From contig JACEVL010000062.1 of assembly GCA_020284085.1 (NCBI GenBank), forward strand, positions 649,795-713,794: DNA of 64,000 bases, written 5' to 3'. The position numbers and the translations under genes are program-made. The stretch's first letter is position 1, and each line of letters begins with the position of its first letter. Positions 12,501-22,905 of the stretch are shown in pieces. The notes under the pieces were generated by a model. It worked only from the letters and a program-made list of their open reading frames with translations. It made no database searches and was not told the origin of the DNA. The stretch comes from Aporrectodea caliginosa. Taxonomy: Eukaryota > Annelida > Clitellata > Crassiclitellata > Lumbricidae.

Positions 12501-12611
12501 TGATGGAATATCTTTATCATATTTTGCACACTAACTTACTTTATCAAAAGGAACATAACCTGGGGCTGTCCCATCAATTTACTCAAAATAATTTTTTTGA
12601 GCACCACCCTA
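9575..12611 (+). mobile_element. hAT-like element with decayed transposase, 3,037 bp (hosts a nested element)
   Basis: Bounded by the 8-bp duplication ATATGTAT (9567-9574, 12612-12619), with termini starting TAGGGTGG and ending CCACCCTA. Related termini occur at 18944-20978 and 49010-50847. On the plus strand 11150-12290 encodes broken fragments (for example MACRKPSTRSETDICFVGF and NIINLQVAAALDRMKDSYSN) that resemble the N-terminal half of transposase-like proteins carried by such elements. Multiple frameshifts and stops make it inactive. A second hAT element is nested at 9837-10688. Confidence 0.8.
9837..10688 (+). mobile_element. Nested hAT element with transposase C-terminal remnant, 852 bp
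   Basis: Flanked by GATGAGTG on both sides (9829-9836, 10689-10696). The inverted termini TAGGGCTGCCAAC are perfect over 13 bp, and GTCCCGG motifs repeat near the ends. The frame at 10088-10270 includes SNAFCKRVFSTMNDLLSDI, which fits the C-terminal dimerisation region of hAT transposases. The rest of the transposase is missing, so this is an internally deleted copy. It sits inside the element 9575-12611 and is therefore younger. Confidence 0.88.
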
Positions 12612-12619
12612 ATATGTAT

Positions 12620-12954
12620 GTAGGCTATAGGCTATAGGGGAGCGAAGGCGAAGGCCACGCCTGTCAAAGGGTGGAAAGGAGAGAAGGCAGATAGCAAGGC
12701 AAGAGGGAACGAACTGCAGGGCGCGGTTGGGGGGCGAAAGCGTTGATTGACAGGCGGTGGCGATAGGGAAGACAGGGAAAGCGGCAGAGGGATCCTTCTG
12801 CGGGCGGATTCGGAAGAGAAGGATTCTCGAGGGAGCGAAGAGAGCGAGAGAAGAGGGTCAAGGAGAGGGCCAAGGGAGCAGGATCGGAGGGATGCGAGTG
12901 CGGACCTCTAAAACGACAACCTGACTCTGATAATTACTGTTCTGTAAATACGCC

Positions 12955-12990
<36 letters not shown>

Positions 12991-13190
12991 CTCGTCTGTC
13001 TATAAGAACTTCGTAAAGTGAAGCGTCTCGTGTGTCTCTGCGTGATTCAACCCACGCCTACATATACTCAGCCGAAGTTAAGCATGCGCTCGTCCATATA
13101 GTACCGCTACCACCAAGACTGAAAGGATAGTACAAGAAACATCTTTTTCAGTACAGACCCCACTGACTCGGTCTCGGTCTCGGTCTCGAA
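12620..13190. other. GA-rich block and AT repeat, no gene seen
   Basis: Positions 12630-12900 are strongly purine-rich (GAGCGAAGG, GAGAGCGAG and similar). A TA dinucleotide run occupies about 12955-12988. TCGGTC repeats lie at 13163-13190. A solo LTR spanning both sides of the hAT element (about 9428 to 13062, TGTAGTG to CCTACA) is conceivable, but no target duplication supports it. Confidence 0.4.
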
Positions 13191-13199
13191 GTTTGATGT

Positions 13200-14575
13200 C
13201 TCGTATACAAGCCTGCCTCCATCTCTCTCTGGTCTCCTCTTGGCAAACGGACCTCCGCTTAGAATCTCTGAACAATCCCTCTAACACGATACAATGCTCG
13301 TGAATAAACTGGTGCCACTGCATCTAGTTAGCTTAAATAGGGCTATAGAAATTTCAAGATTAAGATTTTGATAAATAATCAGCTCGTATTTTGACGTATT
13401 GATGGACGCTGTCGCTGTATTGTAGATTGACTGATCTGCTGCAGTTCCACTGCTCTTGTTTTCAAATCATCAACACCCCGACAGAGATAACTAATTGTCC
13501 CTTTCATTATAAACTGCTTATTATACAGTTCACAGCTTTCTTAGAGAGCTAACTGACTTCCGATGTAGTCCTTTTCGATTTCTATTTCTTTTATCTTTTC
13601 TCTTTCTAAGTTATACACTCATTGCAGTATCCAATTCATTGCTTTCTTGGCGAGCTTACTGACTTCCTACATGTATGTAGTCTTTCTAAATTTCTACTGC
13701 TTTCAACTTTACTGTTTTCAATTAAGCGAGCGCAAGAACAGGAAGACTGGCTTCTTTGTCAACCAATTCCTTGAGCTCTCTCCTTCTTTCTTTAACAGAA
13801 AATTGTGGACTTTGTGCTTTTCGAGTCGTCGATTCTTTCACCTTGACAAATTCAATAATCTTTCCTCGAAGACCCGAAATTCTAGACGCAAAATTCCGAA
13901 TGTTGGTTTGAAATTGGTTGCAAAATTCTTCCGCTGTTTTGTTGGCATCCGACCACTAGTGACCCCGATAACCTTCGATGTAGCAAAGAAGACAGACCAC
14001 CTTCTTACAGTCGAAACAATTAGTTTTCAAACGTTCTCTTTCGTATTTTTGCAGACTTCAAGAAACAAATTTTTCCTGTGTCTGTCCTGAAATTTCGAGA
14101 TTTTCTTCGGATATATATGGTCAGCGTGCTTTTCCGATGATGACTGAGGCAAATCTCTCAGAGTCTGAGACAACAATCTGTGCAAAACATTTCAGCTGAA
14201 GCCTCAATTGTTGAAGCTTGGTCTTCATCTTCCAAACATATAGCACACAAGTTCAGAGATGAATTATAGGACTCTGTTTTCTTTGCCACTTCTATTAATC
14301 TCAATAAGAATTTATTCTTCCTTCTTCCTTATTGCAGTAAATCCTTCTGAAGGAATTGTAAATTCCTGTCTACATCATGGACATGGCATTGAAGCTACGA
14401 ACCTCTTGTTAGATTGTGAACCAATGTCTTCGAGGCATTTCTGGCAGAACGTATGAATGCACAGAAGTGTTCTTGGGTCTAGGTAGTTTTCTCTACATAT
14501 GCAACATTTGGTTGAGCTTCTCTTAAGGTTTTCTTGCATCTCACAGACGGCCTTCTCAGTTGACGACATTTTCAC
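13200..14575 (-). pseudogene. Small TRIM gene, decayed copy 1 (RING, two B-boxes, coiled coil)
   Basis: The minus-strand reading starts at 14575 with a RING (CCICRENYLDPRTLLCIHTF then CQKC, 66 codons before a stop at 14375). Continuing past stops, 14200-14290 reads as a B-box 1 (CAICLEDEDQ ... MFCTDCC, then a stop where a Cys is expected). Next, 13960-14020 reads as a B-box 2 (CFDCKKVVCLLCYIEGYRGH). About 13725-13960 is coiled-coil-like (EEFCNQFQTNIRNF, RRRELKELVDKEA). The segment 13200-13320 is shared with copy 2. Several stops show it is a pseudogene. A CGAAAGTGAAA motif precedes the start codon. Confidence 0.7.
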
Positions 14576-14695
14576 TTTCGTAAGTAGAACAATACCGAGT
14601 CTAGACTATGTCTTGCTTGCCACTTATTTATTTGATTTTATGAAACTCATATCCTGACTCGATTTCATTGACACGGCTTCACAGAGACAGACTGT

Positions 14696-14920
<225 letters not shown>

Positions 14921-15239
14921 TCTCAACTACTCTTGAATATCGAATAATGTGGGTTAGTAAATTACACAGAATAGTCGAATTGTTCTAATCGTTCGCAGTC
15001 TTCAGTCTGCATTCTGCCCTTACTCACATCATTTATATTCATTAATTCCTTGTGCAACTGAACATTCTTCAAGTTAAACATTCATTTTATTGAAAGAAAA
15101 AAAGCATAGTTACTATTATAACTGAAAATCAAAGAAAAGCAAAATTAGTGTTAACAAGTTTTACGTAATACTGCTAAACTACGCCTAACTTATTCAGATT
15201 TGACTTGGGTCTTATCTAAACACTAAACTTTGCCCTAGC

Positions 15240-15646
15240 TCTGCCTCCATCTCTCTCTTGTATCCTTCTGGCAAACGGACTTGGACATCCACTTAGAATC
15301 TCTGAACAATCCCTCTGACACGACACAGTGCTCGTGAATAAAACTTCACTGTCTTCGCCACTTTTATTGATCTCACTAAGAATTCATTCTTCCGTATTGC
15401 AGTAAATCCTTCCGAAGGAATTGTAAATTCCTGTCCACACGATGGACATGGCTTGAGGCTTGAAGCTCCGAAACTGTTGTTAGATTTTGAACCAATGTCT
15501 TCGAGGCATTTCGGGCTGAACGTATGAATGCACAGAAGTGTTCTTGGGTCTAAGTAAGTTTCTGTACATAAGCAGCATTTGGTTGAGCTTTTCTTGAGGT
15601 TTTCTTGCATCTCACAGACAGTCTTCTGAGTTGACGTCATTTCCAC
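15240..15646 (-). pseudogene. Small TRIM gene, truncated copy 2 (RING only)
   Basis: The 117-codon minus-strand frame (15646->15293) contains a RING: CCLCTETYLDPRTLLC, H, then CPSC, followed by the usual EFTIPSEGFTAIRKNEFL linker. The Cys of the HxxC step is Ser (HTFSPKC), so one zinc ligand is lost. The frame then jumps directly into sequence that in copy 1 lies about 950 bp further on, so both B-boxes and most of the coiled coil are deleted. Probably a pseudogene. Copies 1 and 2 form a tandem duplication that includes flanks to about 16100. Confidence 0.7.
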
Positions 15647-15845
15647 TTTCGTAAGTAGAACAATTCCGAAACTAGGTTATGTTTTGCTTGCTATTTGATT
15701 TTATGAAAACTCATATCCTTGCTCGATTCCATTGACACAGAGACAGACTGTTGTTTGTGTGTGTGATCTCAACTACTCTTGTCAAGCGAATATGTGTGAA
15801 TTAGTAAATTACAGAGAATAGTCGAATTGTTCTCATCGTTTGCAG

Positions 15846-15952
15846 TACAATACAATATTCGTTTATTGACTAATCGCCTCTGATTGGTCTTCACTGTGAG
15901 AGGCGCTTTATAAATTTATGAATACAATACAATACAATACAATACAATAATC
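15846..15952 (+). mobile_element. Short CR1-like 3' tail insertion
   Basis: GAGAGGCGCTTTATAAAT followed by ATACA repeats (about 15922-15950) is the tail signature also seen at 54240-54298. It interrupts sequence that is continuous in the paralogous stretches near 15000 and 38310. Confidence 0.55.
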
Positions 15953-16099
15953 AGGATTGACACAAACGCAACTTTGTTATGAAACCGAAATTCAAAGAAA
16001 AGCAAAATTAGCTAAAACAAGCATTGCTGTCGAAATACTCCTGAACTACGCCTAACTCATTTAGCTTTGACTTGGGTCTTATCTAAACACTCAACTTTG

Positions 16100-18943
16100 C
16101 ACTATGTTAAGCATAGCCTACTTAAGCAGATAGCGGTAGCCTAGTACCATTGTAGACTTAGCCTACTAGTATCTGCTTAAATATTATAGGCCAAACGTCG
16201 GGCTAAACTCTGTTGGCTGATGAACAGTTTGACTGAAGTGCCATTCTTCAAAATTGCAACCAAGACAACTTGGAGTTCCGTTTCGCTAATATAGGCCAGT
16301 AAATCAACGGGTCATCCTTCTATGAAGCACATAGGCCTACTTGTTTGTACTGTGGCCATCATCATGAAGGTTCTGACCTTGCATTCAATATATGGCTATA
16401 GCGGTACAAAGCTTATCAAACACTTTGTTAAACTAAATAATTAATATAGAGAGTAGTATAATCTATATAATTAATAGCAGCGTTTAGTTAAAAAGGGATC
16501 AGATAAGCTGACTGAAATAATATACAAATTTAGCAACAAACGCCACTCATTGGTAGTTAGGTAGGCCTATTGTTTATATTTTATGATTTCAACTATTTGA
16601 TTTTTAATATAATCAACAAAATACTACATGATACGTTTGGTGTTTATGTGCTATCATGCTATGACTGTCGGCTACTTGACGTAATGTGATCACTGATCAC
16701 TCTCTTCAGCCTTATTCGACGAGGCGAAAAAGCTATCTTAGATGGGTCTACAAGGGCATCTCTTAATTCGCGGGGAAAATGCAGTTGCCTCGGCGTATTG
16801 TGGGTGACCACACGCCAAGTACGTCCAAATGATCGATACAATGTCATGTTCTTCTGTAACTGTAAATGGATAACCATGCAAGCTCGCTTTGTAAGTTCTG
16901 CTTGAACAAAGCGCGGTTCATACGTTTCCTATGGCGGAGAAAATTGTCTTCTGGCGCTCTTACCGTTGCTCAAGCATGCGTCCCTAACTATAAATACTGC
17001 AATTACCTAATGAAAGGCCCAAGGCCGTAGCCAGGATTTTGTTTCGGGGGGTGTTTACTCGTTCTTGAACAAGCCGACAAGCAACCAAGTCAACCGTCTA
17101 TAAGGGGTTTGGAGGAGCGCTGTGAGCTCTCAAAGCACTGTAGAGCTGCATCATCTAAGTTCACATGAGTGCTCGTAGTTCTTACACCGTATAATTATGT
17201 AAGTAAATGCAATATTTATATTATACATAATTTAATTTCGGGGGGTGTTTAAACACCCAAAACACCCCCCTAAATACGGCCTTGGAAAGGCCTGACAAAG
17301 TTTAATCCCTGGCAAGTAATGCAATGCAAGTACTTGAATTTTATCAAGCGTTTGCTACGAACCTTTGTTCAGTGTTATGCCAAGTCTCTAATCTCAATCA
17401 GAATTGTGGTTTCAGTTTGTTTATAACCATCCGTAGTTTGACTTCAAGTTCAAAGTGGACTACGACGACGTTGACTACGACTTCATATACTTCATATGAG
17501 CATCTTATCCTAGGTCGGCGCACTCTTAAGAGCAACGCGGCTTACAGGCCTCTTTTATGTTGACCTATGTACCTGCAGGCTACTTGTAGAGAGCCTTTTA
17601 AGGATCTCTCAATGGCGTTAAATGTAGCACTCTAACAGACCCAAATATATATATTTATATATAAACATTTTAAAGTCTTTTAAGACTCAATACTCTAAGT
17701 CTTCAACGAAGTATGGTCTGTACTCACATCCACGCTGTCATGGTGGTGACTAGCCTACCTTTTTCAAAACATTGTACGCCCTTTCGTTCGATCCAACTTG
17801 ATTACCCTCAGTCTATAGCCTGGTCAGTGATATATCTTAAATTTAGGAAGGGAACATCTTCTGTGATTATATTTCTTTTCATGACTTTTAGTGTAAATTT
17901 TTCGCATGTCCACAGTTGTCCTCGGAACCCTTGGCAACAGCTGCTGTTAACAGTTCCTCTTGAAATTCTAAATTTTGTGTATGTAGCCTTTAATGATATT
18001 TTGTATAGGCCTATACATCGCCTACACTGTAATTTGCACTGACGGCCTATAATAATTATTGACAGCATTAGCTTATTCAGACGATGCACAAGCTACAGCC
18101 TATATATCTACACACGTTTCATCCGCAGTTAAGTTTTTGGGAAATAAAATGGGCCACGATCTCATCGCATGTCTAAGACTCAGATTGGGCATAGCCGGAT
18201 ATCCCACCAACAGCTCCGCACATTAGACAGATTCATGTCCGCCAGACCTCTAAACTTAAAGGAGATCATTACGATTGTGGATTGCCGCTATAGAAGTCCA
18301 TCAGATTATAAAGGCTTTCTTTGACATTATTGTTCACCAGGCAGCTTCCGCTCTTCATTATTTCTCTGTTCGTTTATTTCCACGAACAACTAATGTGCTG
18401 CTTTGCAGATCGTAATTTTAAACTCTCTGCTATAGGCTACTATCATTCCTCGACTATGATGAATAACAGACTCTCGGTTGACATTTGCTTTGTTTTATTT
18501 TAATCTGCTTTCAGTTCTTCTTATATTCGTCAATTTTTTGTTCTCTAGCTAAGTGAAATTCCACAAAATCTAAATCAGTTTGACCTCTAGAAAACTATGT
18601 CGATCAGTATAACACCGGTAGTTCTTAAAAAGCCTGACGTGTTTACAAATAAGTTTGAACTTAAATAATTTTCTTACATACGCCACACAGAGTTGCCTTC
18701 AAAAATAATAAACTAATTTAGTTTAATGATACGTTCAAGTCTGGTTAACTGTTATGCAGGAATGTCGCAGAATAAGATTGAATAAACGAAATAGTTAAAC
18801 AAATTATTAAAACAAAACATTAAAACTAAACCTCTTGTTTATAAAAAATAATTCTTATAACCAATTAGGCCTACTTAAACGTAGGTCTAATTCAATCGAT
18901 TGTTCTATTGGTAATCTGTTCAAAGTGCAATCAGTATAAATAG
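16100..18943. repeat. Spacer of duplication unit A
   Basis: Collinear with 38500-41310 in unit B, with alignable landmarks throughout (for example CTAAATAATTAATATAGAGAG near 16432 and 38879, and ATGCAAGCTCGCTTTGTAA near 16876 and 39293). Differences include a 265-bp MITE and several 6-bp GGCCTA insertions. A minus-strand block at 17700-17990 corresponds to the open frame at 40069-40383 but is interrupted by stops here. No intact gene. Confidence 0.8.
17020..17284. mobile_element. hAT-like MITE, 265 bp, perfect TSD and empty site in unit B
   Basis: Target duplication GAAAGGCC (17012-17019, 17285-17292). The inverted termini CAAGGCCGTA / TACGGCCTTG are perfect over 10 bp. Unit B reads ATGAAAGGAATGACAAAG at about 39439-39456 with no insert, so the MITE arrived after the A/B duplication. 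The interior contains GGGGGGTGTTT and its inverse. Confidence 0.92.
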
Positions 18944-20978
18944 TAGTGTGGTTCACAGATGCATGGTCAAAAATAAAGTGCAAGCTAGAAACCAAGGCAC
19001 CCTCTCAGTTTGTTAGACCTATGAATTGTATTATTTAGACAAAATTACAGCTTTCATTTCCAACGGGAAAACGGTGCTCACGGACTGTGTTACTTTGCTT
19101 GATACCGATAAAAAGACACTAATTGTGGAAATGAATGTGTCGAGCATACATTCCCGTACGAATGTATTTTATTTCACGATATATCAAATTTTACTGTAAT
19201 TTGACAACACATGTGATAGTAGAACAGTTAGTCAGGTTGAACTGTAAAATTTCAGTAGGTTTGAAGAATGGAAATGTCCAAAAATTGAAAAAAACATCGT
19301 TCAGACCATGAATCTCGATTGTTCCGGTTTTATGACTTCAACACCCGCTACTGTAACAGTCTTATAGTCTAGAAACTGCAAGTACTGCGTCAACAGCCTT
19401 CTTTTGCTATTGTGAGGCAAATAGCATTCCTATCTGCCACGACCACTTGGAGAAGATACTGCTTTCTTCTCATTATTGGTGATGAGTCGGTTGAATTCCT
19501 CGAATAACTTCATACACCTCTGAGCCGTGTCAACTGTTTAATTCTCTCTCTCTACCTTGTTTGTAATCCTCATTCTAGATCCATTTCTCTTGTGGAAATG
19601 CAAGAAAGTAATCACTAATGTTCAGGTGTGACAGCAGTGTCAGTTTTCATTGGGTTGCAAAATCACCCACGCAAGCCCCCTCCTTCAGTACCGCAGCATC
19701 ACCTCTCACCTTCCTTTCACCAGGCTTTGCAGTTACTCTGTGAACAATATTCACCTTATCTGTTACTGGACGTTGGTCTGAGAACAGTGCCAGACCTACA
19801 GCCTCATCTGAAAGGTATCACTAGTGGTTTGTAGGGCCTGGCAGCAACGCTGATCTCGGGGTCAACTGACTCATATTTTCCTAGATTAATCCAAATTGAC
19901 AGATCTTGTCCTGGAGCTTCAGCAGCAAGTGAGACCTTTGTCCATGCTTTTCTGTAAAGAAGGGCAACAACGCTTCACAAATCGATGAATCTGAGTTTCG
20001 ATCTGCTTCGTTAGATTGAATACACAACGTTGATCACGAAAAAGGTAGATTTTGATGGCATACAGTAACTTGGCCATCCAACTTGCATGGTCAATTGGCC
20101 CAGGGCTCTCCAGTGAATTATTGAAGGCTAACTTACAAGACAACCATTTTCAGCTCAATGTGTTCTTGGCAGTCATTTCTGATCTCTGAATCTGATTTTC
20201 TTTCAGTAAACTTCTTGAGAAAACTGAGTGCTGTTTGATAATAGGGTTCAGTGCCGGATGTGGCATTCAGTCCTGTATCACACTTTCCCAAGCAGCTGTA
20301 TATGTCTGGAAGATTGGAATATGTGGTGAATTAGATGGACCGTATCACAAGGCGAATACCTTGGCTACAATCATCACATTGACGGCAGGCCAACCACAGG
20401 TGCTCTCGACCTATCTTGTCTTCCAGCAGAACGCAGACTCCGTTGAAGAGCTCATTGTTGACAGACGTCAAAGCTCAAGGTTTGAACCTTGTCAGTGAGT
20501 TTCCACAACTCCAGAAGATTATGAATGGCCATGTATTCATTGTATCCTGTCCCACAGGCTAATTTGGGCACACCGAAGAGTTAAAGTGTTAAATATGAGC
20601 TCTTAAATTTCATTGGCAAATGGTAAATTTTAAAATTCACTTCTGAAAACATGTCTGCCAAAACACAGAAAGTAGACACCATGGCCTTCAACAAGAACTT
20701 TACACTCGGTTCAAAGTACCAGTTAGTAAGTAAGTATAACACAGCAGAAACTATTTGAATATCATCTCCATGACAAATGTTGAGTTGTTGACCAAGTTAT
20801 ACGACATCAAGATTTACCGCTAATGCTACTATATGGTAATATTTCAATGTCATTGAGCACCATCTTCCAGCTGGAATAAGATGCTGAAATTTAATATCAA
20901 TAAAACAATTGACAGGTCTAACAAACTGAGAGGGTGCCCTGGTTTCTAGCTTGAACTTTGTTTTTGTGAACCACCCTA
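18944..20978 (-). mobile_element. hAT-like element with decayed transposase, 2,035 bp, empty site in unit B
   Basis: Target duplication ATAAATAG (18936-18943, 20979-20986). Termini TAGTGTGGTTCACA / TGTGAACCACCCTA match with one mismatch. Unit B has the uninterrupted site CAGTATAAGTAGGTCTGCAA near 41308. The minus strand carries transposase-like debris, clearest at 20143->19919 (GPIDHASWMAKLLYAIKIYL), plus out-of-frame pieces back to about 20500. Same terminal family as 9575-12611 and 49010-50847. Inactive. Confidence 0.88.
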
Positions 20979-21081
20979 ATAAATAGGTCTGCAATTGAAT
21001 TCGGAAAACTACAGTAACTCTATATACTTCCATTTCATTGAGCAATACCTTTAGAAGTGTCTTCTAAACGACGATGTCTTT

Positions 21082-22373
21082 CTATTTAGCGGCTCTTTCG
21101 TAAAACAGTAGATACGCCGCTTGCGACAAAACCTCCGTCTTCTCCACAGCCTTCACATATTCATCGTCTGCTAAGTACCATTGACCTTCAACTTCCTTTG
21201 GTTCCCACTCCTTTCTGCTTCTGACCATTCCTCTGCTTGCGTTAATTCTTCTGATCTCGTCTCCGTTAAGTACCTGCTCTCGATTAAGGAAGGTCTGTTG
21301 CATAAACTGTTTAGTTTGGCGCGTATCACAATCCCTGACCTTGATGTAAGAGACGTAGTGACCAGAGGTCAAGGATCCCTTGTGAACGACAACTCCGTAG
21401 AGAGAATACCAGATGTTGGCGTCGTCTGGTTCTCTCATTCGCAGACAGCTAGAACTGCAATAAGGTCCAATGTCCAGATATTCATCGTATGTGACTCGTT
21501 GATTGCACTTCTTGAACCCAACTGTCGTCTGCTCGAATCTCTTCAGGTGAAGGACCAACACAGCCGGTGGATTGTAGATCAGAGTTCGCTTCAATGCGGA
21601 TGTCATCGATGGCCGTCCTGCTGTTTCGCATGGGTTACATAGATACTCGTTATGAATTTGCTCAGTTCTGCTGTAGTTTACAAGGCATTGCTTCAAAGAA
21701 ATTTCTCCCATGGAAAGAAAGATACGTTGCGGTGTTTTCAATCCAGACCGAGCTCCAAGTGGTCTCATTGTGACTTCAACTGCCTGTCTCACCGGGTCAT
21801 CTCCGATTGAATGTGGATTAGGCCTATGTAAATGATCAATGAACAAATCTTCCTCCTCATCTTCCCCTCCATCCTTTGGTCCAAGTATCGGAACTGATAT
21901 ATCAAGGAATGGTTCGCATACATGGTAAGGTGTTTTGCAAGTGGAGCAAACGTATACAGTAATCGTATGACCGCCGAAAACTTTGTCAACTACAGTCAAC
22001 ACGTTTCGAAACCCAGGTGAGTTGACAGACGCGAGACGTCTTCTTTCTTCATCTCGAAGGCAGTTCAGGAAGTTTACAAACAAATCGTGACTATCGTGCT
22101 GTCCTCTGTCGGCAAACCTTGATGATTTCTTACAGAACGCATTGTACATATGCCGGAACGTTTGATCACAGTTGGCTTCATAATATTTCTGTATAAATTC
22201 TATGTATGCGTTGGTCAGTAGCTTTTCAACGTCTGTTGGCGATTGCTTAGAAAGACTGAGATGCAGTTCTTCAAATAGGAGAAAAGTATAGATCAGGTTC
22301 TGCATGGTAGCGCCAAAGTAACACGTGTTTCCCACATTCGATATTCCTGTTGGTAAGGTTGGTTTTCCGCTCG
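21082..22373 (-). CDS. TRIM-USP gene A, exon 2: USP16/45-type deubiquitinase domain
   Basis: This exon would supply the C-terminal ~430 residues and cleave ubiquitin from substrates. The acceptor TTTCTTGTCAG precedes 22373; one base carried from exon 1 plus CG makes an Ala codon. Motifs in order: Cys box GISNVGNTCYFGATMQNL with the nucleophilic Cys; QQ-like box GQHDSHDLFVNFLNCL; zinc ribbon CSTC and CNPC; LVLHLKRF; His box YSLYGVVVHKGSLTSGHYVS; and GQWYLADDEYV with the third catalytic residue. Wording and spacing fit the USP16/USP45 group, but their N-terminal zinc-finger ubiquitin-binding domain is absent. The stop is at 21082-21084. An in-frame GGCCTA-type insertion (21819-21826) adds Arg-Pro relative to gene B. 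An alternative start inside the intron is open but not conserved in B. Confidence 0.92.
21819..21826. repeat. TAGGCCTA site inside the USP exon of gene A
   Basis: The minus strand reads CAT-AGG-CCT-AAT-CCA where gene B has CAA-AAT-CCA at about 42165. Six extra bases therefore add Arg-Pro without changing the frame. Confidence 0.85.
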
Positions 22374-22905
22374 CTGACAAGAAATTTAAAAAACATTGTT
22401 GCGCAATAGAATACATTAAGTGAATGTGAACTTTTAGATATTTCTGTATCATTTACAGCATTTTCAGACTGGCCCCAGGGTTTGTATTCAAGAGCAGAAT
22501 CCACAGAACTGCATCTCCAGACATTTGAGTGAAACTGTAGAAAATCATGTACATCAGTTTAAAAATCTTCCATTTCCTGATACCACTATTTTATATCCTC
22601 AGCAACTGAAATCTAGGCTACCTCTGTATTGATTTACAATTCATAATGCTACAAACTTAACTTAATTGACACTCCGAATGACATGTTATTTTACAATAAT
22701 AATATTGAAGGTTTGTACTAACTAATTAACTTAGCAATACGGATTGCCGCGTCCGTCAAAGGAATTACACTGTGATCAGCAATTTTGGCAAATCTCATTA
22801 GCTGCTGACAAAGAATGAAGGAAAAAGATGTATGTCATACAGTCCTAGATGTTTAAAATTCAAAGAAATTGGCCTTAAATATCGTAATCATAACCAAGAA
22901 CTCAC
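22374..22905 (-). other. Intron of TRIM-USP gene A
   Basis: 532 bp between donor CAG|GTGAGT (22906/22905) and acceptor CAG|CGAGC (22374/22373). Both junctions are phase 1. The intron of gene B is 496 bp at the same protein position. Confidence 0.85.

Noticed and set aside
9428..13062. Solo LTR (TGTAGTG ... CCTACA) split by the hAT element
   Set aside because: No flanking duplication, no polypurine tract or primer site, and the ends are too short to trust.
21082..22452. USP of gene A as an independent gene starting in the intron (456 codons)
   Set aside because: The extra N-terminal residues are the intron read through, are not conserved in B, and cross a good acceptor whose phase fits exon 1.
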